Below, one piece after another: positions 1 to 7,832 of a DNA stretch of 64,000 nt. The position numbers and the translations under genes are program-made. Position 1 is the first letter of the stretch. Each line of letters begins with the position of its first letter. A model generated the notes under the pieces. That model saw nothing but the letters and a program-made list of their open reading frames with translations. It had not been told where the DNA came from and ran no database searches. This DNA is from Holophagales bacterium (GTDB lineage Bacteria > Acidobacteriota > Thermoanaerobaculia > UBA5066): positions 1 to 64,000 of the forward strand of contig JADKBZ010000011.1 in the NCBI GenBank assembly GCA_016714815.1, in the 5' to 3' direction.

Positions 1-708
1 CGTCTGGCCGATGCGATGGACGGGAAGGTGACGATCGTCTTCGCCGGAGAGGTCGAGGTCCGCAAGGGCGAGCGGATCGTCGTCGAGATCGAGGACGGGC
101 CCGAGTACGCAGAGGTGACGACCCTCTCCCCGGCCCTCGTGAAGTCCTGCTCCCAGAAGAAGGCTCGCCGGCTCCTGCGCCTCGCTTCCGACTCCGAGTC
201 GGCCGATTTCGCCGAACGCCTCGAGCTCCAGGAAGAGGCGGCTCGCTTCGCCGCGCAGCGGATCGACGAGCAGCGCCTGCCCGTCGCCCTCATCAAGTGC
301 GCCGTGCCGTTCGACCGCCGGCGGATCACCGTGCTCTATTCCTCGGAGGAGCGGGCGAATCTCCGCGAGCTCTGCCGCGAGATGTCCGAACGCTTCCGGA
401 TCCGCGTCGACGCCCGGATGGTCGGGGTGCGCGACGAGACGAAGATCGTCGGCGGTATCGGCCCGTGCGGCCTCACCCTCTGCTGCTCCACCTGGCTCCG
501 GGGCTTCCACCCGGTCACGATCCGGATGGCCAAGCTCCAGGGGATCACCCCGAACCCCTCCAAGCTCACCGGGATGTGCGGGCGGCTGAAGTGCTGCCTG
601 GCCTACGAGCTGGAAGGCGGAATCGAGGCCGCGCGCAAGATGGGAAGCAAGGGGCACGACCGCAAGGACGGCGAGAAGAAGGGCCCTCCGCCCCCCCCGG
701 CCTCCTGA
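1..708 (+). CDS. ricT: PSP1-domain protein, RicT-like (5' end outside window)
   Basis: The frame is open from base 1 and the first in-window ATG is at base 16. RicT-type proteins have a few more residues before this point, so I treat the start as lying upstream of the window. The PSP1 core is clear: an N-terminal half with GERIVVEIEDGPEYAEV, then GGIGPCGLTLCC and LTGMCGRLKCCLAYE, giving two clusters of cysteines typical of RicT/YaaT. In Bacillus, RicT works with RicA and RicF in an Fe-S/FAD complex that affects RNA processing; whether it does so here is inference. The C-terminus is a charged, Pro-rich tail. The downstream hfq-like gene has its own promoter. Confidence 0.8.
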   Translation, partial: RLADAMDGKVTIVFAGEVEVRKGERIVVEIEDGPEYAEVTTLSPALVKSCSQKKARRLLRLASDSESADFAERLELQEEAARFAAQRIDEQRLPVALIKCAVPFDRRRITVLYSSEERANLRELCREMSERFRIRVDARMVGVRDETKIVGGIGPCGLTLCCSTWLRGFHPVTIRMAKLQGITPNPSKLTGMCGRLKCCLAYELEGGIEAARKMGSKGHDRKDGEKKGPPPPPAS

Positions 709-731
709 CCCGGAACGAAGAAACCTTCGGG

Positions 732-737
732 TAGACT
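732..737 (+). promoter_or_regulatory. -10-like TAGACT upstream of hfq-like gene
   Basis: TAGACT lies 51 nt before the ATG at 789. Unlike many genes here, this one also has a Shine-Dalgarno (AAGGAG at about 779-784), so it would be translated from a normal leader. No convincing -35 element is visible. Confidence 0.4.
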
Positions 738-788
738 TCCCCGAAACGCCAACCTCGAGACGGCCTCCTATCTCGGGAAGGAGCCTGC

Positions 789-1241
789 ATGGCATCGGTC
801 CGCAAGCCACCCACTCCGGGTCCCTCGACGGGGGGCCCTGGTCCCGAAAGCGAGCTGGGGCCGCGGAAGCTGATCCGTCCATCCCTCTCCGAGGTGAGGC
901 GCGACGGGGCCAGCCCGCGTGGCGTCCGCAAGGGGGCCCCCCCGGACCAGACGAACGCCGAGTCGTTCTACTACCTCAAGCAGATGCAGGCCCGGACGGC
1001 CATCGTCGTCCGGCTCGTCGACGGCGAGGAGCTGCGCGGCTGGATCGAGTGGTACGACAAGGACGCCCTCAAGCTGAATCGCGAGAACGCGCCGAACCTC
1101 CTCCTCCAGAAGCACGCCATCAAGTACCTCTACAAGGAGGAGGAGGAGCGTCAGTTCCGGCGCCGGAAGGTGCGCACGGAACGCGGTCCGGGCGACGGCG
1201 GCGAGGGGGGCTCGGCCCCGCCGGGGGCCCAGGGCCGCTGA
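789..1241 (+). CDS. hfq: Hfq-like (LSm-fold) RNA-binding protein with long tails
   Basis: Residues about 55-120 form an Hfq/LSm core: NAESFYYLKQMQ, then TAIVVRLVDGEELRGWIEWYDKDALKL (Sm1-like) and NLLLQKHAIKYLYKE (Sm2-like, with KHAI in place of the proteobacterial YKHAI). The protein is 150 aa, against 75-100 aa for most Hfq. A basic, disordered N-terminal extension of about 50 residues includes RKLIRPSLSEVR, and a Gly-rich tail follows the core. Hfq hexamers bind U-rich sRNAs and mRNAs. The assignment rests on the core pattern only. SD AAGGAG precedes the ATG by about 5 nt. Confidence 0.75.
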   Translation: MASVRKPPTPGPSTGGPGPESELGPRKLIRPSLSEVRRDGASPRGVRKGAPPDQTNAESFYYLKQMQARTAIVVRLVDGEELRGWIEWYDKDALKLNRENAPNLLLQKHAIKYLYKEEEERQFRRRKVRTERGPGDGGEGGSAPPGAQGR

Positions 1242-1256
1242 TTCGCCCGGGAGCGC

Positions 1257-1262
1257 TAGACT
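1257..1262 (+). promoter_or_regulatory. -10 TAGACT, leaderless arrangement
   Basis: TAGACT followed by 7 nt and then the ATG at 1270, with no Shine-Dalgarno between. It sits just after the hfq-like stop codon. Confidence 0.45.
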
Positions 1263-1269
1263 TCCCGGC

Positions 1270-2781
1270 ATGAAGACCGAGAACCTCACGCGCGAAGCCC
1301 TGAACGAGTTCGCAGCTCAGAACCGGGAGCCGTTCGAGGCCCTTCTGAAGGACTTCGTCGAGATCCCGAGTGTTTCCGTCGATCCGACGAAGAAAGACGC
1401 GATCCGCCGGAATGCCGCTCTGGCGGCAGAGGTCATTCGCCAGTTCGGCGGCGAAGCGTCGATCCTCGAGACGGACGGCCACCCGATCGTCTCCGGGACC
1501 TTCTCGAAGAACCCCGAATGGCCCACCGTCACCGTCTACAACCACCTCGACGTCCAGCCCGCCTCGAAGGAGACGGAGCCGTGGGAGACGGAGCCCTTCA
1601 CCTTCACGAAGAAGGGGGACCGCTACTTCGGGCGTGGCACGACGGACGACAAGGGCCCGGCGCTGACCGCCCTCTACGGGATCAAGGCCGCCCTCGAGGC
1701 CGACCTTCCCGTGAACCTGCGCGTCCTCTGGGAGTTCGAGGAGGAGATCGGCTCGCCCAGCTTCGAGAAGGCGATCGCCGCGCACGCCGCCGAGCTCGCC
1801 ACCGACTCGGTCCTCGTTTCCGACACGATCTGGATCTCGCGCGGCAAGCCCGCCTGCCCCGCCGGGCTGCGGGGCCTCCAGGGCTTCCTCTTCACCCTCG
1901 AGACCGGCGAGACCGACCAGCACTCGGGCCTCTGCGGCGGCGCGGCGCGCAACCCGATGGCCGAGCTGATGAAGCTCGTGAACGAGTGCTTCGACGCCAC
2001 GACGGGGAGGGTGAAGATCCCCGGCTTCTACGACGACGTCGTCCCGCCGACGAAGAAGGAGCTCGAGGACTTCAAGCGCTCCGGCTTCACCGTCGCCGGC
2101 TTCAAGAAGGACCACCTCTTCAAGTCGCTCCGGACGAGCGACCCCCTCGACCTGATGAAACGGATCTGGGCGCAGCCGACCTTCGAGATCCACGGCATGA
2201 CGGGCGGCTACACCGGCCCCGGCATCAAGACGGTCGTTCCGCCGCGCGGCGAGGTGAAGGTCTCCTGCCGTCTCGTCCCGAACCAGACGGGCGAGAAGAT
2301 GGCCCGGCTCGTGACGAAGTTCGTGAAATCGAAGAACAAGGACGTCGTCGTCCACGTGAAGAACCGCCTCGACCCGTACCAGGGGAAGACGACCGGTCCG
2401 CTCGCCGAGGCGGTGAAGCGTTCGATGAAGTTCGCCTTCAAGCGCGAGCCCGTCTTCGTCCGCGAAGGAGGCTCCATCGGTGCCGTCGTCACGATGGAGA
2501 AGGTTCTGAAGTGCCCGGTCATCTTCCTCGGCCTGTCGCTTCCCGAGCACGGCTACCACGCCCCGAACGAGAACTTCGACTGGGAGCAGGCCTCCGGAGG
2601 CATGGCGGCCTTCACGCGCTACTTCGGCGAGGTCGCCGCCCTCGGCAAGCCTTCGCAGATCGCCACGCCCGGAACGCGGCCGGTGAAACCGGCGGCGAAG
2701 AAGGGGAAGCCGGTGGTGAAGGGCAAGCCCGCGAAGAAGGTGGCTAAGAAGGTGGCTAAGAAGGTGGCTAAGAAGAAGTAG
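1270..2781 (+). CDS. M20 family dipeptidase (carnosinase/CNDP-like) with Lys-rich tail
   Basis: A 503-aa zinc metallopeptidase of the M20/M28 group. Metal-site motifs are in order: YNHLDVQP (His, about residue 95), GRGTTDDKGP (bridging Asp, about 127), EFEEEIGSP (catalytic and metal Glu, about 158) and a C-terminal HGYHAPNE. A dimerisation insert lies between about 205 and 375. It probably hydrolyses small peptides in the cytoplasm, since no signal peptide is seen. The last 40 residues are Ala/Lys/Val-rich (KKVAKKVAKKVAKKK), encoded by a 12-bp tandem repeat at 2737-2772, which is unusual for the family. A strong terminator follows. Confidence 0.88.
   Translation: MKTENLTREALNEFAAQNREPFEALLKDFVEIPSVSVDPTKKDAIRRNAALAAEVIRQFGGEASILETDGHPIVSGTFSKNPEWPTVTVYNHLDVQPASKETEPWETEPFTFTKKGDRYFGRGTTDDKGPALTALYGIKAALEADLPVNLRVLWEFEEEIGSPSFEKAIAAHAAELATDSVLVSDTIWISRGKPACPAGLRGLQGFLFTLETGETDQHSGLCGGAARNPMAELMKLVNECFDATTGRVKIPGFYDDVVPPTKKELEDFKRSGFTVAGFKKDHLFKSLRTSDPLDLMKRIWAQPTFEIHGMTGGYTGPGIKTVVPPRGEVKVSCRLVPNQTGEKMARLVTKFVKSKNKDVVVHVKNRLDPYQGKTTGPLAEAVKRSMKFAFKREPVFVREGGSIGAVVTMEKVLKCPVIFLGLSLPEHGYHAPNENFDWEQASGGMAAFTRYFGEVAALGKPSQIATPGTRPVKPAAKKGKPVVKGKPAKKVAKKVAKKVAKKK
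2737..2772 (+). repeat. Three tandem 12-bp units inside the M20 gene
   Basis: The unit AAGGTGGCTAAG occurs three times in a row and encodes the repeated KVAK tail. Copy number could vary by slippage without changing frame. Confidence 0.85.
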
Positions 2782-2815
2782 CCCCCGGAGCGGTCACCAT
2801 ATCGCCAGGAATCAG

Positions 2816-2842
2816 GAAGCCCCCGCGTCGAGCGGGGGTTTC
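2816..2842 (+). terminator. Rho-independent terminator of the M20 gene
   Basis: Stem CCCCCGC (2820-2826) pairs with GCGGGGG (2832-2838) around a 5-nt loop and is extended by GAAG/TTTC. A short T-rich stretch follows. It lies 35 nt after the M20 stop. Confidence 0.75.
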
Positions 2843-2869
2843 TGCTTTGGTGCCCCGGTGCGGACGGAC

Positions 2870-2893
2870 GAGAGCACGAGAGCACGAGAGCAC
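2870..2893 (+). repeat. 8-bp tandem repeat (GAGAGCAC x3) beside palindromic element copy 1
   Basis: Three perfect units of GAGAGCAC end 30 nt before element copy 1. Arrays of the same period but different sequence lie on the same side of copies 2 and 3. Confidence 0.85.
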
Positions 2894-2923
2894 CGTCTCG
2901 GAGGTCTCGTCGATTCCTCCGGG

Positions 2924-3132
2924 GGCCGCGTGCGGTGCGGGGCGCCCCGCGGCCGCCTGCTCCGCGCCGCCGACCCGCTTCCGAGCTCGCTGCGGCCGGG
3001 CGGGGGGCCCGCGCGAACTCGCTTCGCTCAAACAGCGCGCGGGCCTGATCCCCGCCCGGTCCTCGCGAGCTCGAGCGGGTCCCCGGCGGTGCTCGGGGGC
3101 GGCTCGCGGGACGCCCCGCCCCGCCCGCGGCC
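2924..3132 (+). repeat. Palindromic intergenic repeat, copy 1 (209 bp)
   Basis: The two halves are imperfect reverse complements over most of their length; the outer arms begin GGCCGCG and end CGCGGCC. The apex is a perfect 9-bp stem GCCCGCGCG (3007-3015) / CGCGCGGGC (3036-3044) around a 20-nt loop at 3016-3035. The loop, read on the minus strand, contains TGTTTGAGCGAAGCGAGT and is identical in all three copies. The gene-free stretch 2782-3199 otherwise holds only the terminator and the 8-bp array. The element would form one long hairpin as RNA or a cruciform as DNA. Open frames through it are by-products of its composition. Confidence 0.9.
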
Positions 3133-3199
3133 GGCGAGCTTCGAGCGTAGGGAGGGGAGAAGAGCGGAATGCCGGAGTGCGGAGCGTTGCTGGCGAGAT

Positions 3200-3712
3200 C
3201 TACGGTCGGATGAGCGAGTAGACGAACGCGTCCTGGAACTGACCGTGGACGAGGAAGCGGGAACGGAGGCGGCCCTCCAGCGTGGCGCCCGTCTTGACGG
3301 CGACGGCCTGGCTGGGGAGGTTCTCGACGGCGACGAGGAGCTCGAGGCGCTGGAGGTCGGTGTTCTGGAAGGCCCAGGCCGCGACCTGCCGAGCTGCTTC
3401 TGTCGCGTGACCGCGGCGGGTGGCGGAACTGCGGATCCAGTATCCGAGGTTGCCGAGGCGGAAGCCCCTGTTGATCTGGTTCACGCCGCAGCACCCCAGC
3501 AGGCCGCCGTCGTCGCCGACAACGAGGAACTCGAAGGCCGTGCCGGCCTCGCTTGCGGCCGGCTGCTGGGCGATCCAGGCGGCTGCGTCGGCGACGCCGT
3601 AGGTGAGCGGACACCAGGGCGCCCAGGGGTGCAGCTCGGCCATCGATTCGCGGACCGCGTCGAAGACTCGGTCGGCGTCTTCGGGCTCCGGGAATCGCAG
3701 GCGGACCGTCAC
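3200..3712 (-). CDS. GNAT acetyltransferase, RimJ/RimL-like
   Basis: The GNAT (Acetyltransf_3-like) fold is recognisable: VRLRFPEPEDADRVFDAV at the N-terminus, FEFLVVGDDGGLLGCCGVNQIN (strands 2-4), LGYWIRSSATRRGHATEAARQV (the acetyl-CoA-binding R/Q-x-x-G-x-A region) and RLELLVAVENLPSQAVAVKTGATLEGRLRS. Members acetylate protein N-termini or small amines; the substrate is unknown. I chose GTG at 3712 rather than the upstream ATG at 3784. A CATACT -10 hexamer ends 6 nt before this GTG, and homology begins there. The gene is isolated between two palindromic repeats. Confidence 0.82.
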   Translation of the reverse strand: MTVRLRFPEPEDADRVFDAVRESMAELHPWAPWCPLTYGVADAAAWIAQQPAASEAGTAFEFLVVGDDGGLLGCCGVNQINRGFRLGNLGYWIRSSATRRGHATEAARQVAAWAFQNTDLQRLELLVAVENLPSQAVAVKTGATLEGRLRSRFLVHGQFQDAFVYSLIRP

Positions 3713-3718
3713 TGCCCG

Positions 3719-3724
3719 AGTATG
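3719..3724 (-). promoter_or_regulatory. -10 CATACT for the GNAT gene (leaderless)
   Basis: On the minus strand CATACT is followed by 6 nt (CGGGCA) and the GTG start. No Shine-Dalgarno is present. Confidence 0.4.
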
Positions 3725-3815
3725 GAACAGCGTGCATCCCGTCCGCGCCCGTAGCGCGAACCCGGAACAGGCCCTTTCGGGCACTCTCGGGCTCAGCTTC
3801 TATAATAGATAATCA

Positions 3816-3827
3816 AGACCTGACCCC
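3816..3827 (-). repeat. GGGGTCAGGTCT motif next to element copy 2
   Basis: Minus-strand GGGGTCAGGTCT lies 24 nt from the element edge, on the side opposite the 8-bp array. The same 12-mer occurs beside copy 3 and, minus one base, as the arms of the hairpin at 16489-16546. No pairing partner is seen here. Confidence 0.6.
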
Positions 3828-3851
3828 CTGGTGGCTCATCGTGAGGTGTGA

Positions 3852-4047
3852 GCGGGCGGGAGGGGTGTCCCGCGAGCGGCCTTCGAGCACGGGCGGGGCC
3901 CCGCTCGGCTCCGCGAGCAGGCCGCCGGATCAGGCGCGTGCGCTGTTTGAGCGAAGCGAGTTTGCGCGCGCCCCGGCGGCCCGCGGAGCGGAGCCGTTGC
4001 GGGTCGCCCGCGCGCAGCAGGCGCCGTGGGACACCCCTCCCGCCCGC
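3852..4047 (-). repeat. Palindromic intergenic repeat, copy 2 (inverted orientation)
   Basis: The ends are a perfect 20-bp inverted repeat (3852-3871 with 4028-4047). The apical stem is 3933-3942 with 3963-3972, including two G.U pairs, around a 20-nt loop (3943-3962) identical to that of copies 1 and 3. Arm sequence differs substantially from copies 1 and 3 while the fold is kept. Together with the 8-bp array at 4084-4115, this accounts for the gene-free stretch 3713-4152. Confidence 0.88.
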
Positions 4048-4083
4048 GACTTGAGGGCAACGGAGCCGGATGCACCGGAATCC

Positions 4084-4115
4084 CTGGTGCCCTGGTGCCC
4101 TGGTGCCCTGGTGCC
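4084..4115 (-). repeat. 8-bp tandem repeat (4 units) beside element copy 2
   Basis: CTGGTGCC is repeated four times on the plus strand. It lies 36 nt from the end of element copy 2, on the same side relative to element orientation as the arrays at 2870 and 50803. Confidence 0.85.
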
Positions 4116-4152
4116 CTCGTGTCCCGCGTCGTCGTCGACGAGCCCTGTCTCT

Positions 4153-5259
4153 TCAGAAGAGGCCGAGGGCTCCCTTGCCGGCGTAGCCGGTCAGCTCGAC
4201 GTAGGCCTGACCGGCCGGGCTGGCCGAGCCGGGGAGGGGGCGGACGGCGCAGGCTCCTTCCCAGTAGGTGACGCGGGTGGAGCGGTCGGTGACGAGCTCC
4301 TGGTCGGCGAGGAGGGGGGTGACCTCGAGGGCGAGATTGGCTTTCGGGACGCGGAGGATCCAGCGGGCCGGGTAGACGCCCTTCGTGCGCGGGCTCGTCC
4401 AGCGGGAGGTGACCTCGACGGTGAAGTCGGTGGGGGCGAGCGGGGTTGAGTGACCGTCTTTCTGGACGAGGGTGCCGGAGGAGTGGAGGGTGCGGGTGCC
4501 GTCGGGCCCGCGGAGGAGGTAGAGCATCAGGTCTCGGCCGTCTTCCAGCTGGACGGAAAACCAGTCCCACCCCGTCGTTCCTTTCCCAATGGCTCCCGAG
4601 CCCCACTCGTGGTCCATCCAGGCGGTGCCGGTGACGGCGCGGGCGTCGGAGCCGCGCGTGAGCCAGCCTTCCGCCTTCAGGCGCGTGAAGCTGACGTAGC
4701 GGCTGACGGCGTCGGGGTCCGGGGCCTTGCGCGAGAGGCCGTTCTCTCCGTGGAGGACCGGGGCCTTGAGGGGCGTGAGAAGGAGGGTCAGCGTTTCGTC
4801 GCGGTCGGTCGCACGGAGGGTGAGCTTTCCGCCGAGCTCGGTGAGCGTCCAGTCCTCGTTCGCCACGTCGAGGTGCGTCGAGCGCGTGGAGGCGCCGCCG
4901 GGCCCGTCGCGGTGGATCCGCTCCGCGTAGCGGAAGGTCTTTCCGTCGACGTCGGTTCGCGCGAAGTGGGCGAGGTGGAGGTCGCGGGGGGCGAACGACG
5001 AGGTGCGTGAGGCGGGGAGGGCGTCCGAGACGCCGGTCCGGAAGAAGGTGAGCTGGAAGCCGGAGCGGCGGCCTTCGGAGTCGTTGAGGTGGCCGGTGAC
5101 GTACCACCACTCGACGCGGGCGTCGTCGTGCGCGCCGTGGTCGCGGGGGAAGGTGACGGGGGTGGCGGGGTCGAGCGGGCGGAATCGGTCGGCGGCGAAG
5201 GCGGGACGGGCCGTGGAGAGGAGGACGAGCGCCGCGAGGGCGGCGAGGGAACACTTCAC
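4153..5259 (-). CDS. Secreted AttH/CrtC-type lipocalin-fold protein
   Basis: A 368-aa protein with signal peptide (KCSLAALAALVLLSTARPAFA, cut near residue 23). The body matches the AttH/hydroxyneurosporene-synthase-like double lipocalin family: ARVEWWYVTGHL near the mature N-terminus, FQLTFFRTG, then TAWMDHEWGSGAIGKGTTGWDWFSVQLEDGRDLMLYLLR, the family hallmark. Such proteins are encoded with ABC transporters in AttEFGH-type loci and are predicted to act on or carry a lipophilic substrate outside the cytoplasm. The GTG start is 2 nt after the permease stop, with GGAGG upstream. Last gene of a three-gene operon. Confidence 0.85.
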   Translation of the reverse strand: MKCSLAALAALVLLSTARPAFAADRFRPLDPATPVTFPRDHGAHDDARVEWWYVTGHLNDSEGRRSGFQLTFFRTGVSDALPASRTSSFAPRDLHLAHFARTDVDGKTFRYAERIHRDGPGGASTRSTHLDVANEDWTLTELGGKLTLRATDRDETLTLLLTPLKAPVLHGENGLSRKAPDPDAVSRYVSFTRLKAEGWLTRGSDARAVTGTAWMDHEWGSGAIGKGTTGWDWFSVQLEDGRDLMLYLLRGPDGTRTLHSSGTLVQKDGHSTPLAPTDFTVEVTSRWTSPRTKGVYPARWILRVPKANLALEVTPLLADQELVTDRSTRVTYWEGACAVRPLPGSASPAGQAYVELTGYAGKGALGLF

Positions 5260-5261
5260 GG

Positions 5262-7832
5262 CTATTCCTCCTTGAGGACGGCGGCGGCGTCGGTGGCGGC
5301 GGCGAGGCGGGCGGGGCGGCCGGCCGCCGCGAGGGTCGCGAGGACGACGAGGCCCAGCGCCCCGGCGAGGAACCCCCACGGGACGTCGGTCCGGATCGTC
5401 CATCCGAACGACTGTTTGTTGACGACGTGGATGAGGATCCATCCCATCGCGGCGCCCGCGAAGATGCCGAGGCCGATGCCGAGGGCGGAGAGCGCGGCGG
5501 CTTCGTAGCGGACGGCGCGGGAGACTCGGGCGGCGGAGGCGCCGAGGACGCGCAGGAGGCCGATCTCGCGCCTCCGCTCGAGGACGAGCGCCAGGAGCGT
5601 GGAGAAGACGCCGAGGACGGCGACGGCGACGGCGACCGCCTCGAGCGCGTAGGTGACGGCGAAGGTCCGGTCGAAGAGGGCGAGGGCTGCGTCGCGGAGC
5701 GAGGCGTTCGTCTGGATGCGGAGCGCGAAGCGGCCGCGGGTCGCCGCGAGGATGCGGCGGCGGGCCTCCTCGGGCGAGACGCCGGGGACGAGGCGCAGGG
5801 CGAGGCTCTTCGCGCCGTCCATCCGGAAGAGGCGCTGGAAGAGGGCCCGGTCGACGGTGACGGTCCCGCGGTCGTTCGAGTAGTCGCGGTAGACGCCGGC
5901 GACGCGGAGGGCGACGGGGCCGTCGAGCGCGGGGAGGGTGACGAGATCGCCGGGGCGAACGCCGAACTTCACGGCGTACGGCTCCGAGACGAGCGCCTCG
6001 TTCCGGGTGAGAGCGCGACGGACGGTCTCGCGCGTATCGGAACCGTCGGCCATCGGGAGGTCGCCGTGGGCGGCGACGACGGCGAACCGGCCCGATCCGA
6101 CGGTGTAGGGGACGCCGCCGGTCGTCGCTTCGAACGAGAGGAAGGGGTCGACGGAGGCGACGCCGGGGAGCCGGTCGAGGAGGCCGACGACCTCCTCCGG
6201 GAGCCGCCCGAGCGCGCGGCTCCCTCCCTCGGGGGCGACGAAGAGGTCGGCCTTCAGCGTCTCCGAGACCCAGTCGACGACGGTCGCGCGGAAGGAGCCG
6301 ACCATAACGGCGACGGCGACCATCATCGAAATTCCCATCGAGAGGGCCGCGACGGCGACCGCGGTCCGAGACAGGCTTCCGGTCAGGTTCGCGCGCGCGA
6401 TCCGCGCTTCCACGCCGAGGAGGCGGACGGCGAGCCGGTCGGAACGAAGAGCCGCCTCTGTGACGGCGAAGGGGGCGAGGAGCGAGACGCCGGCGACGAC
6501 GAGAAAGACCGCCGCGAAGCCGAAGAGCGGGAGGCCGCCGACCGGGCCGGGCCGGGTGGCGAGGGCGGCGAGGAAGAGGAGGACGACGCCGGCGGCGGCG
6601 AGCGGATTCACCGCTCGCCGCCGGGAGGCCTCCACCGAGCCGTGGCGGAGGGTGGTGGCCGGGTCGACGTGCGCCGCCTCGAGGGCGGGGGCGAGGGCGG
6701 AGAGGATCGACGTGACGAGGCCGGTGAGGAAGGCCGTCAGGAGGGCGCGCGGCTCGAGGGCGAGCGACGGGGAGGCCTGGGGGAGGTAGAAGTCCGTCGC
6801 CGTTCCGCCGACGGCGGCGAGCGCGGCCTTCGCCATCCCGGCGCCGAGAGCCAGGCCGAGGAGGCTTCCGAGGACGCCGAGGGCGGCCCCTTCGGCGAGG
6901 AAGACGAGGAAGACGGCGCGCGAGGAGGCCCCGAGCGCGCGGACGGTCCCGATGTCGGTGCGGCGCCTGAGGACCGAGATGGAGAGCGTGCTGTAGACGA
7001 AATAGGTCCCGACGAGGAGCGCGATGAGGCCGAGGGCCGTCAGGTTCACGCGGAAGGAGCGGACCATCCGGTCGACCGTCGCCGTCCGGCGCTCGGGGCG
7101 CCCGACGGTGACTCCCGCGGGAAGCGACTCGCGCACGGATTCCTCGAGGGCGGCGCGCGAGGCCGCTTCGAGGCCCTGGGGGAGCACGAGGTCGATGCGG
7201 TCGAGGAATCCTTCGCGGGCGAAGAGCTCCTGGGCCGTGGCGATGTCGGCGAAGACGATCGACCCGGCCGCCGCGCGAGCGGCCCCCTCCAGGCGCAGGA
7301 TTCCGGCGACGCGGAGCCTCCGGAGGGAGCCGCCCGCGAAGACGCCGAGCTCCGACCCTTCGGAGAGGCCGAGCCGTTCGGCGAGCGGGGCCGGCACGAG
7401 GACGGAGTCCTTCTGGAAGATGGCGAAGAGCTGACGGAGGGTCGTCTCGTCCGCGGAGAAGCGGTAGTCGCGGACGGCCGGGTCGGTCACCGGGTCGATG
7501 CCGAGGATCTCCACGACGTCGCCCCCCTCGAGCGCGGCCGTCGCGGAGACGGCGGGAACGAGGGCGACTCCGCGGGGCCGGAGCCACGCGAGCCGCGCGA
7601 GCGTCTCCTCCGGGATCCCGGGACCGTCGGCGAGGACCGTCAGGCCCGCTTTCCCGGCGACGACGTCGACCGTCGCGGCGAAGGAGGCGAGGACCGACGC
7701 GTTCGCCAGGAGGATCGCCGCCATCGTCGCCACGCCGACGGCGATCCCGGCGACGGTGAGGGCGAAGCGGAGCCGGTCCCTCCGGAGAGGGCGGAGAAGG
7801 AGCGGCCCGAAGAGGGGCGCGACGCGGCTCAC
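5262..7832 (-). CDS. ABC transporter permease, two FtsX/MacB-type halves (AttFG-like)
   Basis: An 856-aa inner-membrane permease. TM1 is at about residues 18-40 (FALTVAGIAVGVATMAAILLA), a periplasmic MacB-PCD-like domain runs to about 230, and an FtsX block of three helices follows (LTALGLIALLVGTYFVYSTLSISVLRRRTDIGTVRALGAS). A second copy repeats helix, periplasmic domain and FtsX block, ending with ERRREIGLLRVLGASAARV and a final helix. The duplicated layout resembles YbbP/AttFG rather than LolC/E. The GTG start overlaps the ATPase stop as GTGA. With the ATPase and the AttH protein it probably forms an envelope lipid or metabolite export system. Confidence 0.88.
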   Translation of the reverse strand: MSRVAPLFGPLLLRPLRRDRLRFALTVAGIAVGVATMAAILLANASVLASFAATVDVVAGKAGLTVLADGPGIPEETLARLAWLRPRGVALVPAVSATAALEGGDVVEILGIDPVTDPAVRDYRFSADETTLRQLFAIFQKDSVLVPAPLAERLGLSEGSELGVFAGGSLRRLRVAGILRLEGAARAAAGSIVFADIATAQELFAREGFLDRIDLVLPQGLEAASRAALEESVRESLPAGVTVGRPERRTATVDRMVRSFRVNLTALGLIALLVGTYFVYSTLSISVLRRRTDIGTVRALGASSRAVFLVFLAEGAALGVLGSLLGLALGAGMAKAALAAVGGTATDFYLPQASPSLALEPRALLTAFLTGLVTSILSALAPALEAAHVDPATTLRHGSVEASRRRAVNPLAAAGVVLLFLAALATRPGPVGGLPLFGFAAVFLVVAGVSLLAPFAVTEAALRSDRLAVRLLGVEARIARANLTGSLSRTAVAVAALSMGISMMVAVAVMVGSFRATVVDWVSETLKADLFVAPEGGSRALGRLPEEVVGLLDRLPGVASVDPFLSFEATTGGVPYTVGSGRFAVVAAHGDLPMADGSDTRETVRRALTRNEALVSEPYAVKFGVRPGDLVTLPALDGPVALRVAGVYRDYSNDRGTVTVDRALFQRLFRMDGAKSLALRLVPGVSPEEARRRILAATRGRFALRIQTNASLRDAALALFDRTFAVTYALEAVAVAVAVLGVFSTLLALVLERRREIGLLRVLGASAARVSRAVRYEAAALSALGIGLGIFAGAAMGWILIHVVNKQSFGWTIRTDVPWGFLAGALGLVVLATLAAAGRPARLAAATDAAAVLKEE

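Noticed and set aside
2858..3200. Open frames through the palindromic repeats (peptides such as ELASLKQRAGLIPA)
   Set aside because: They arise from the repeat sequence in several frames and orientations, lack start signals, and differ in frame between copies.
2782..4152. Insertion sequence or prophage remnant
   Set aside because: No transposase, integrase or phage-like gene is found here or anywhere in the window. The repeats are non-coding.
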